Part shown: piece by piece, positions 1 through 5,034 of the stretch
Layout of the letters: every line of letters begins with the position of its first letter
Position numbering within the stretch: position 1 is the first letter of the stretch
DNA from: JBMSHD01 sp049416425
GTDB taxonomy: Bacteria; Pseudomonadota; Gammaproteobacteria; Francisellales; Francisellaceae
Assembly (NCBI GenBank): GCA_049416425.1
Contig: JBMSHD010000135.1
Coordinates: 1-5,034, forward strand
Length of the DNA stretch: 5,034 nt
Direction: 5' to 3'
Notes under the pieces: generated by a model
What the model was told of the DNA's origin: nothing
The model's input: only the letters and a program-made list of their open reading frames with translations
The model's database searches: none
Translations under genes and position numbers: made by a program

Positions 1-2
1 TC

Positions 3-28
3 GATTTTGTATATGGATATACAAAATC
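3..28. repeat. Inverted repeat, 12-bp arms with GG centre
   Basis: The arm GATTTTGTATAT (3-14) and its exact reverse complement ATATACAAAATC (17-28) are separated only by GG. As RNA it would fold as an 11-bp AT-rich stem with a 4-base loop. No T-run follows on either strand, so it is not a standard intrinsic terminator. It could be an operator for a dimeric regulator, or part of the 3' end of a gene left of the window. Its role is unknown. Confidence 0.6.
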
Positions 29-110
29 TATTATGAGGCCCGAGGCACCCAGTGAGAATCATGCTATAAGTTGGCAAACTTTATATTTTATCCAAGAAGT
101 GTAGCAAACC

Positions 111-863
111 ATGTTTAAAGCGCTAACCAAAATCACCCTTTCATTATCTTTTTTTATGGTATCCGGAGTCACTTTTGCCGCTGACTACTGCCACAAAGAC
201 TCCGGTTATGCCGACAGTTATGTGCTGGCTTTGAGCTCGCAAGCCGGGTTTTGCCAGACTTATGGCTATGATGCCGGTAAAAAAGAGTGCCAGGAAATGA
301 CTCAAAATTCGCCTTATCTTTATCAGTTTACGCTTCATGGTTTATGGCCAAACCAGGATGCCTGCGGCACAAACTATGGATTCTGCAACACAAAAAAACA
401 ACGCAATTTCTGTGATTATGAATCACTTAACTTATCGACAAAAACGGCTGATGCACTGAAAGCCGTGATGCCAAGCTATAACTACGGAACCTGTCTGGCT
501 CGCTATGAATGGAATAAACATGGCAGTTGTCAGGCACTGAATCAAGACGACTATTTCGGTGTCGCCATTGATCTTGTCAGCCAGATCAATTCCTCCAACT
601 TTGGCCTTTATTTTAAAAAGCATGTTGGTCAGACAATTTCACTTCATGAGCTTGAATCTGCCTTTGATCAAAGCTTCGGCAGCAACATGCATCAAAAGCT
701 TTATCTTAACTGCAAACAAGGTGTTCTTGTTGATCTCTATATTGAGTTACCTCTTTTTGATGCCCACTCAAGTCTTGACTTAAAACAGCTACTGCCAATG
801 GCACCCGATGCCAAAAAAGATCATTGCCCTTCAAATTTCAAACTATCTGATTTTCACGTCTAG
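111..863 (+). CDS. Secreted ribonuclease T2 family protein
   Basis: This is a 250-residue endoribonuclease of the RNase T2/RNase I family, which cleaves RNA with little base preference through a 2',3'-cyclic phosphate intermediate. Residues 1-23 form a signal peptide: Lys3 and Lys7, a hydrophobic core, then TFA before ADYC. The protein is therefore expected in the periplasm or outside the cell. Both family motifs are intact: CAS I FTLHGLWP at 73-80 (His76) and CAS II YEWNKHGSC at 132-140 (Glu133, His137). Ten cysteines (27, 48, 60, 85, 92, 101, 128, 140, 201, 239) suit up to five disulfides and an oxidising compartment. Length is normal for the family. The ATG at 111 is chosen because it gives a complete signal peptide; the Shine-Dalgarno is weak (AAGAAG at 94-99, rather far away). 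The likely role is scavenging nucleotides or phosphate from external RNA. It appears to be monocistronic. Confidence 0.95.
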   Translation: MFKALTKITLSLSFFMVSGVTFAADYCHKDSGYADSYVLALSSQAGFCQTYGYDAGKKECQEMTQNSPYLYQFTLHGLWPNQDACGTNYGFCNTKKQRNFCDYESLNLSTKTADALKAVMPSYNYGTCLARYEWNKHGSCQALNQDDYFGVAIDLVSQINSSNFGLYFKKHVGQTISLHELESAFDQSFGSNMHQKLYLNCKQGVLVDLYIELPLFDAHSSLDLKQLLPMAPDAKKDHCPSNFKLSDFHV

Positions 864-865
864 CT

Positions 866-1321
866 TTATTTCATCAACCGCCGATAAGCCACAAACCGGT
901 ATAACTCATCATTTTGCCGATAGACTTTCGCTTCTTCATAAGCCGAATAAACCAGCTTGATGGTATGCGCATAATCCTCGTTTCTGACAAGCGTGACTTT
1001 TTTGATTTCATCCCAACTCACATCACAAGAGGCATCATAGCTTTTCTCAGACAACAGATGATGTTTAGAATCAACGGCAATAATCGCCGATAATATTCCC
1101 TGCCATAACACACAAATGGCACTCTGCCTGAGATGGCTCGGCAGATATGGCAACACGATTCTCAAGGCATGGCTGGCCGTCATTGCATGAATGGCTGTAA
1201 ATGACGCACTGTCGGCGTAAACTCTCAATGACAGCTCAGCAATCTCGGCGATGGTTATTCTCTTATAGGTTGTTGAGAGCACCCACATTTCAAACTCAGG
1301 ATGAGTGCCTACAGCCTTCAT
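866..1321 (-). pseudogene. Questin-oxidase-like protein, C-terminal remnant
   Basis: This 151-codon open frame resembles the C-terminal part of questin oxidase family proteins (DUF4243). The family is named after a fungal Baeyer-Villiger-type oxidase that opens an anthraquinone ring; bacterial members are mostly uncharacterised. Recognisable blocks, from memory of the family, are the HPEF stretch near residue 7, YADSASFTAIHAMTASHALR at about 35-54, the following LPYLP, a WQ-containing helix near 73, and HTIKLVYSAYEE at about 118-129. The family is usually around 300-450 residues, so this piece lacks the N-terminal half. The ATG at 1321 has no Shine-Dalgarno. The same frame stays open upstream to a stop at 1409-1411, as expected when the true start lay further upstream. 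The matching N-terminal piece is at 1381-1515 in another frame. It ends 2 bases from the RNase T2 stop, with no terminator between them. The family assignment is by recognition and is moderately sure. Expression as a short independent protein is possible but not supported. Confidence 0.65.
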
Positions 1322-1380
1322 GCGATCTGAGATTATAGTATTAGTGTAAACAAGCTTATCTCGATCACAACTCGTCGGAG

Positions 1381-1515
1381 TTATTCGCTCTGATGTGAGC
1401 TCAAGCCATTAACACCAGATCTTCCATACATACTGTCATAGCATTGCTGTTTGGAAAGTAAATCGTTCAAAATTTGCCGTGAAGATTGTATTTCGTTTGT
1501 CATTACCGTTTGCAT
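1381..1515 (-). pseudogene. Questin-oxidase-like protein, N-terminal remnant
   Basis: This short open frame of 44 codons begins MQTVMTNEIQ and ends in TAA at 1381-1383. It has an excellent start: AAGGAG at 1524-1529, 8 bases before the ATG at 1513-1515. Residues 15-38 (ILNDLLSKQQCYDSMYGRSG and the following VNGL) resemble the N-terminus of questin-oxidase-like proteins, which typically read 'LL...Y...Y..G..NHL.MAL'. Similarity stops right after VNGLS, where the family would continue for some 150 residues before the part preserved at 866-1321. The two frames overlap at 1381-1408. I read 866-1515 as one gene that lost its middle by an internal deletion, leaving the junction out of frame. A genuine 44-residue peptide gene is the alternative. 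Confidence 0.55.
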
Positions 1516-1523
1516 AAAATTTT

Positions 1524-1529
1524 CTCCTT
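1524..1529 (-). promoter_or_regulatory. Strong Shine-Dalgarno (AAGGAG) of the broken gene
   Basis: AAGGAG on the minus strand lies 8 bases before the ATG at 1515. It shows that the original gene started at 1515 and not at the Shine-Dalgarno-less ATG at 1321, and it supports reading the downstream pieces as one decayed gene. Confidence 0.75.
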
Positions 1530-1581
1530 GTTTATGATTACTAGCCCATCAAGCCTACTCATTATTCAGACTGATCATCAC

Positions 1582-1612
1582 ACGATAAAACCTCAACTTA
1601 AGTTGAGGTCAA
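1582..1612 (-). promoter_or_regulatory. MerR/SoxR-family-type promoter facing the questin-oxidase remnant
   Basis: On the minus strand there is a -35 box TTGACC (1612-1607), a 19-base spacer (1606-1588) and a -10 box TATCGT (1587-1582). A perfect 20-bp palindrome, ACCTCAACTTAAGTTGAGGT (1590-1609), sits in the spacer. An over-long 19-20-bp spacer filled by a dyad is the hallmark of promoters activated by MerR-family proteins, which twist the DNA to realign the two boxes. The core differs from the E. coli soxS SoxR box (CCTCAAGTTAACTTGAGG, from memory) at only two symmetric positions. Orientation is clear: the plus strand has AAAACC where a -35 box would be. Transcription would start near 1575, giving a leader of about 60 bases before the ATG at 1515. 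No MerR-family gene is in the window. Confidence 0.75.
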
Positions 1613-1658
1613 TAAGAATTTTCTAAAAATTTTAAATTCGAAAAATCTGTAACATGCA

Positions 1659-1687
1659 TTGTTTAATCATTTTTTAGCCGTTATGGT
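1659..1687 (+). promoter_or_regulatory. Probable sigma-70 promoter of the transporter-asparaginase-cutC operon
   Basis: TTGTTT (1659-1664) and TATGGT (1682-1687) are separated by exactly 17 bases, and the region upstream (1613-1658) is very AT-rich. Transcription from here would begin near 1694, about 35 bases before the ATG at 1728. It is therefore compatible with the 1728 start and not with a TTG start at 1659. Each box matches the consensus at four of six positions, so this is a prediction only. Confidence 0.4.
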
Positions 1688-1727
1688 AATAGTTGAAAGA
1701 AACAGTACTCAGACTGGATGTTTTACT

Positions 1728-3197
1728 ATGTTACTTGCGATGATGAAACAACATCCGAAAGGATTGTGGTTTTTATTTTTTACCGAGTTCTGGGAACGCT
1801 TCAGCTTTTACGGTATCTCGGCAATTCTTGTGCTCTATCTTACCGCCGAAAATGGCATGCATATAAGTGGTGAGTCCGCCGGACTAATTGCTGGCAGCTA
1901 CATCACCTATCTGTATCTGACCACCGCCTTAGGTGGCATACTGGCCGATCGCCTTATCGGCTATCAGTGGGCAGTTTTTTTGGGCGGTGGTATTATTATG
2001 CTCGGACACATCAGTCTGAGCTTATCTTATTATTATCCCCCGCTTTTTTATCTTGGCTTGGGCTCTATTGCCGGCGGCACCGGATTATTCAAGGCCAATG
2101 TCTCGGTGATGGTCGGTCTTCTATATGACAAAAAGGAAAACAGCTACCTGCGTGCTACCGGCTTTTCCATCTTCTATGCCGGGATCAATATCGGCGCTCT
2201 CATCGCCATGTTTATCGTCGGCTATGTCGGTGAGGTCATCGGCTGGCATTACGCCTTTTCGCTGGCGGCCTTTGGCATGCTATCGGGACTTCTAGTATTA
2301 AAATACGGCCTTAGATACCTGCCGAAATCCACTCATATCATCAATCCAAAAGCACGCCAAAGTGTCCCTGTTTTAAGAATCACCTACGGTTCATTGGTTG
2401 GCATTGGTGCACTTTTAATGGCGGGAGTATTTGCCCTCTTAATTCCACATCCGCTGTATTCAAGTTATGTCATTGGGTTGTCGAGCATCATCCTCTTGAT
2501 CTATCTTATCAACATGCTGAAAAAAGCAGGGAAAACAGCTAAAAGGCACATTGCCCTAATCCTGTTTATGTCCCTGTTCATGTTATTGTTCTGGTCGCTT
2601 AACAATCAGATTTCACTGAGCCTGCCGCTTTTTATCAACGCTCATGTCAATCTTGAATTCTTAGGGCTAAACTGGACAACGACCGCCGTGCTAGGCTGCT
2701 ATCTATTATTGCTAACCTTGATCAACCCCCTATTCGCCTATGTACTGCAAAAGATGAGTCGCAAAGGACAAGGTGCCTATGCCGATGAAGTCAAATTTGC
2801 CCTGGCACTTATTTTTGAGGCATCCGCCTTTATATTGCTGGGTATTGTTGCCTACAGCCTCGCAGCAAATGGTCTCATTGGCATCTACTGGATACTGTTG
2901 TTTCAATTTTTACTGGTCTTAGGCGAGTTGTTTATCTCACCCATCGGTCTGTCATTAGTGACGCGACTGGCTCCTAAAAACATGGCGGCAACCATGATGG
3001 GAATATGGTGGACAATAAGTGCCTACGCCGGTTTTTTAGGTGGCATCATCGGCTCAATGACAGCCACCAGAAACGCCGTATCTTCAATTCCTGCCTTTTC
3101 CAAAACTTATATCCTTCTTGGCGTTGCGGCATTTACAGCGGCTGTGATATTGTTTGTGATATTATTCTATTTACGACTGAAGCATAAAGAATCTTAA
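1728..3197 (+). CDS. POT/PTR2 family proton-coupled peptide transporter (MFS)
   Basis: This is an inner-membrane proton symporter of the POT family (DtpA/PepT type), typically importing di- and tripeptides. From the ATG at 1728 it has 490 residues, the normal length, with 12 or more hydrophobic segments. Diagnostic motifs (this numbering) are EFWERFSFYG at 20-29, the TM1 ExxERFxYYG signature with Tyr replaced by Phe at its eighth position; GGILADRLIG at 69-78; Lys122 in GLFKANVS; and FSIFYAGINIGAL at 146-158, the PTR2 signature. TM7 has FWSLNNQ at about 288-294, with Asn where some members carry Glu. TM10 has LGELFISPIGLSL at about 398-410, with the conserved Glu400. The frame can be extended to a TTG at 1659, but the added 23 residues are not family-like and that TTG falls in a probable -35 box. 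GGA at 1716-1718 is a modest Shine-Dalgarno for 1728. It is the first gene of a tight operon with the asparaginase and cutC genes. The actual substrate cannot be read from sequence. Confidence 0.93.
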   Translation: MLLAMMKQHPKGLWFLFFTEFWERFSFYGISAILVLYLTAENGMHISGESAGLIAGSYITYLYLTTALGGILADRLIGYQWAVFLGGGIIMLGHISLSLSYYYPPLFYLGLGSIAGGTGLFKANVSVMVGLLYDKKENSYLRATGFSIFYAGINIGALIAMFIVGYVGEVIGWHYAFSLAAFGMLSGLLVLKYGLRYLPKSTHIINPKARQSVPVLRITYGSLVGIGALLMAGVFALLIPHPLYSSYVIGLSSIILLIYLINMLKKAGKTAKRHIALILFMSLFMLLFWSLNNQISLSLPLFINAHVNLEFLGLNWTTTAVLGCYLLLLTLINPLFAYVLQKMSRKGQGAYADEVKFALALIFEASAFILLGIVAYSLAANGLIGIYWILLFQFLLVLGELFISPIGLSLVTRLAPKNMAATMMGIWWTISAYAGFLGGIIGSMTATRNAVSSIPAFSKTYILLGVAAFTAAVILFVILFYLRLKHKES

Positions 3198-3201
3198 AAA
3201 T

Positions 3202-3205
3202 GAGG
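3202..3205 (+). promoter_or_regulatory. Shine-Dalgarno (GAGG) deciding between adjacent ATGs
   Basis: GAGG lies 3 bases before the ATG at 3209 and 6 bases before a second in-frame ATG at 3212. The spacing favours 3212 as the main start of the asparaginase gene. Either choice changes the protein by one residue. Confidence 0.6.
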
Positions 3206-3211
3206 TAAATG

Positions 3212-4132
3212 ATGATCGTAGTAGCCAATAAAGAAGGAACCAGCGGCTTTGACACCGCCGTTGAGCATCTCAAAGCACATAACAACGGTTTGAGAAGTAT
3301 TATCCAAGGCATTAAATGCGTCGAAGCCGACAATGAGATCCATACTGTCGGTTGCAATAGCTGGCCAGATCTTTTAGGCAATCTGACACTCGATGCCTCG
3401 GTGATGGATGGCAGTACATTAAACAGCGGTGCGGTGGGCTGCCTGTCTGGCTTTCTGCATCCGGTTGAGATTGCCTATGAGGTGATGCAACGGCTGGATC
3501 ATCAGATACTCGTGGGTACAGGAGCCGAGAGATTTGCCGAGGAGATTGGCGCTAAAAGACATGAAAATCTGACAGCGCAGGCCAAAGAGGTATGGTGGAG
3601 GCAGCTTGAGCGGTGCCTAACCGAGGAACAGAAAAAAGCCTTTCCCAACGTAAGACTGCTCGATATCGCCAAGAAAGCGCAAGATCCTGAGAGGATCTTT
3701 GATACTACTGTCTATCTCACTCGAGATATCAACAGTGATATTGCCGCGGCAACCAGCACCTCAGGCTGGGCCTGGAAATACCCTGGGCGACTGGGAGACA
3801 GCCCAATCATCGGCGCCGGCAGCTATGCCGATAGTCGCTATGGAGCCTGTGCCTGCACGCATACCGGAGAGATGACCATAAGAGCCGGCACCGCCAGATC
3901 GGTTGTGCTGTATCTGAAGATGGGACTTTCTCTCGATGAGGCTGTCTATGAAGCCGCCAGAGATCTGGCAGCCATCAAATATGGCTTTATTGGAGAGGTA
4001 ACGATTCATGCCATCGACAAACACGAAAATCATAAGGTTATAAGCTTTCGCGGCAGCGAACCGGTCTATTACTGGATATGGAAAGACAGCTTATCAAAAC
4101 CCGAACTCAAGCAGGCCGACTATGTGGAATAA
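3212..4132 (+). CDS. N4-(beta-N-acetylglucosaminyl)-L-asparaginase family Ntn hydrolase (asparaginase 2 family)
   Basis: This is an autoproteolytic Ntn-hydrolase of the glycosylasparaginase/isoaspartyl peptidase family. Known glycosylasparaginases split GlcNAc-Asn into aspartate and 1-amino-GlcNAc; relatives act on isoaspartyl peptides or asparagine. Numbering from the alternative ATG at 3209 gives 307 residues; subtract 1 for 3212. LDASVMDGSTLNSGAVG at 61-77 is the family's N-terminal block. FDT at 164-166 aligns without gaps to the HDT autocleavage site of Elizabethkingia (Flavobacterium) glycosylasparaginase, making Thr166 the predicted nucleophile exposed by cleavage after Asp165. TSTSGWAWKYPGRLGDSPI at 182-200 and THTGE at 217-221 are the substrate-binding and oxyanion regions (Arg194, Asp197 and the TG pair). 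The His before Asp is Phe here, and the usual IG after Thr is TV. There is no signal peptide, so it is likely cytoplasmic and dependent on import. It starts about 11-14 bases after the transporter and overlaps cutC by 11 bases. The exact substrate is unproven. Confidence 0.88.
   Translation: MIVVANKEGTSGFDTAVEHLKAHNNGLRSIIQGIKCVEADNEIHTVGCNSWPDLLGNLTLDASVMDGSTLNSGAVGCLSGFLHPVEIAYEVMQRLDHQILVGTGAERFAEEIGAKRHENLTAQAKEVWWRQLERCLTEEQKKAFPNVRLLDIAKKAQDPERIFDTTVYLTRDINSDIAAATSTSGWAWKYPGRLGDSPIIGAGSYADSRYGACACTHTGEMTIRAGTARSVVLYLKMGLSLDEAVYEAARDLAAIKYGFIGEVTIHAIDKHENHKVISFRGSEPVYYWIWKDSLSKPELKQADYVE
3681..3699 (+). repeat. Perfect 8-bp hairpin inside the asparaginase coding region
   Basis: AAGATCCT (3681-3688), loop GAG, AGGATCTT (3692-3699). 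In mRNA this is a short stable stem shortly before the Asp-Thr autocleavage codons (Thr166 codon at 3704-3706). It may be chance from codon content, and it lacks a following U-run. Confidence 0.45.
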
Positions 4133-4856
4133 ATACCAAACCGAAATCTGTGTCGATAATGCCAACTCCATCGACACCACAGCTGAATTTAATATCGATC
4201 GACTGGAGCTTTGCAGTGCCTTGGATCTCGATGGGCTTACCCCTTCTGTGGCCTTGGTGGAGTATGCCAAAACACACTCAAGCGCCGAGCGTCATGTGAT
4301 GATTCGTCCAAGATCGGGAGATTTTATCTACAGTCGGGCTGATATTGAGATCATGCATAAAGAGATTGAAATAATGGCGGATATCGGAATTCACGGCATT
4401 GTCATTGGCTGTTTAAAACCCGATAATTCGATTGATTTGTCACTAACGAAACTACTGATTAACACAGCCAAAGCCAAAAATTTAACCATCACCTTTCATC
4501 GCGCCATCGATATGACTCCAGACTACATCGATTCAATCCAGGGCTGTATCGATCTTGGCATCCATCGAATTTTAACCTCAGGTGCCGCCCAAAATGTGGA
4601 TCAAGGCATGAAACAACTTAAAAAAGCAGCGGCTCAATTTTCAGATCGTGTTGAGATTATGGCAGGTGGAGGTGTTAAGCCTGAGAATATCACCATGCTT
4701 AAATCCATCGGTATTCGTCACTTTCATTTTTCGGCTTCATCAAAATCCTGTATTGTCGATCACAATGCGGTATTTGAGCGGAAATCGCTGACAAAACGCT
4801 ACAGTGATGCGCACAAAATTCAAGCTTATTTGCATCACTTGCATGAACTCAAATGA
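4122..4856 (+). CDS. cutC: CutC family TIM-barrel protein (PF03932)
   Basis: This 244-residue cytoplasmic protein is of normal length for the CutC family. The family was historically named for copper homeostasis in E. coli, but its biochemical function is not settled. Family blocks in order are EIC at 8-10, RLELCSALDLDGLTPS at 27-42 (usually GGLTPS, here DGLTPS), MIRPRSGDFIYS at 60-71, GIVIGCL at 92-98, TFHRAID at 124-130, LTSG at 151-154, IMAGGGV at 179-185, and HFSAS at about 202-206. Conserved Glu8, Glu29, Arg62, Arg64, Asp67, His126 and Arg127 lie at strand ends, where a TIM-barrel enzyme would place its active site. The ATG at 4122 lies inside the last codons of the asparaginase gene, so translation is probably coupled; only a weak GCAGG precedes it. 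The coupling suggests a role in the same catabolic route rather than copper handling. No signal peptide and no copper-gene neighbours are visible. Confidence 0.92.
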   Translation: MWNKYQTEICVDNANSIDTTAEFNIDRLELCSALDLDGLTPSVALVEYAKTHSSAERHVMIRPRSGDFIYSRADIEIMHKEIEIMADIGIHGIVIGCLKPDNSIDLSLTKLLINTAKAKNLTITFHRAIDMTPDYIDSIQGCIDLGIHRILTSGAAQNVDQGMKQLKKAAAQFSDRVEIMAGGGVKPENITMLKSIGIRHFHFSASSKSCIVDHNAVFERKSLTKRYSDAHKIQAYLHHLHELK

Positions 4857-5034
4857 AAAATAAAATACCGACCTAAATTCAGATTTAATCAGGCAACCGA
4901 CATCCCGCACCACAGTAATTTTTAGGTTCAATTGAGAAAAAAATGATTCGAAAAGCGGAGTTTATTGAGTTAAAATCACGCATTTGAGAATTATTTTTGA
5001 CAAAAAGTGAACAAAAAAGGCAAAGGTGCGGAAT
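4857..5034. other. Non-coding region after cutC
   Basis: These 178 bases are AT-rich and hold no convincing gene. A weak inverted repeat, ACCTAAA (4871-4877) with TTTAGGT (4921-4927), has a 43-base loop and is a poor terminator, so no clear terminator for the operon is visible. Further right, TTGAG/TTGAC recurs at 4932, 4965, 4984 and 4997 among A-runs, and TAAAAT lies at 4971-4976. This looks like the promoter region of a gene beyond the window, but I cannot assign a -35/-10 pair with confidence. Confidence 0.4.

Noticed and set aside
1..30. Possible LexA box in the palindrome (TTGT...ACAA)
   Set aside because: The half-sites are 10 bases apart rather than 8 and read TTGT/ACAA instead of CTGT/ACAG.
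42..87. Promoter for the RNase T2 gene (TATAAG at 65-70 or TATATT at 82-87)
   Set aside because: Neither has a recognisable -35 box at a 16-19 base spacing, so no pair could be supported.
1330..1341. TATAAT on the minus strand as a promoter for the 151-codon frame
   Set aside because: The hexamer 17 bases upstream is GATAAG, the nearby TTTACA is only 7 bases away, and no Shine-Dalgarno precedes the ATG at 1321.
1369..1382. Small inverted repeat AACTC-GTCG-GAGTT in the remnant gene
   Set aside because: Five-bp arms are expected by chance. It could mark the deletion junction, but nothing supports that.
4871..4927. Terminator after cutC from ACCTAAA/TTTAGGT
   Set aside because: The stem is 7 bp with a 43-base loop and no T-run directly after it.
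4740..4931. 63-codon minus-strand frame overlapping the end of cutC
   Set aside because: Most of it is antisense to well-conserved cutC codons and its composition is not protein-like. It is treated as a shadow frame.
4943..4987. 14-codon open frame beginning ATGATTCGA
   Set aside because: It is very short, lacks a Shine-Dalgarno and has no recognisable family.

Overview
The window looks like chromosomal DNA of a Gram-negative gammaproteobacterium. GC content is moderate, roughly low-to-mid forties percent by eye. The combination of a secreted RNase T2, a POT-type peptide permease and a questin-oxidase-like protein fits Legionellales or a relative, but this placement is inference from gene content, not a demonstrated match. 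There are no RNA genes, insertion sequences or CRISPR arrays.

Layout: (1) Positions 1-110 are non-coding and begin with a 12-2-12 inverted repeat. (2) 111-863 (+) encodes an exported RNase T2 with both catalytic motifs. (3) 866-1515 (-) runs tail-to-tail with it, only 2 bases away, and holds a decayed questin-oxidase-family gene. A 44-codon N-terminal piece with a strong Shine-Dalgarno and a 151-codon C-terminal piece lie in different frames, and the middle of the protein is missing. (4) 1516-1727 is a divergent intergenic region. It contains an intact MerR/SoxR-like promoter facing the broken gene: a perfect 20-bp palindrome in a 19-bp spacer between TTGACC and TATCGT. It also contains a probable sigma-70 promoter facing right. 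(5) 1728-4856 (+) is a compact three-gene operon: a POT/PTR2 transporter, an N4-(beta-N-acetylglucosaminyl)-L-asparaginase-type Ntn hydrolase (gap of about 11-14 bases), and a CutC-family TIM-barrel protein (11-base overlap). (6) 4857-5034 is non-coding, probably upstream of a gene beyond the window.

How the parts may work together: the transporter would import small peptides or amino-acid conjugates, the cytoplasmic asparaginase would split a glyco-asparagine or similar beta-amide, and CutC, translationally coupled to it, may act on the product or substrate rather than on copper. This is a hypothesis from gene order. The most concrete unusual observations are the remnant gene that keeps an apparently complete MerR-type promoter, and the transporter-asparaginase-CutC operon. 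I saw no wholly new system such as a defence island or mobile element.
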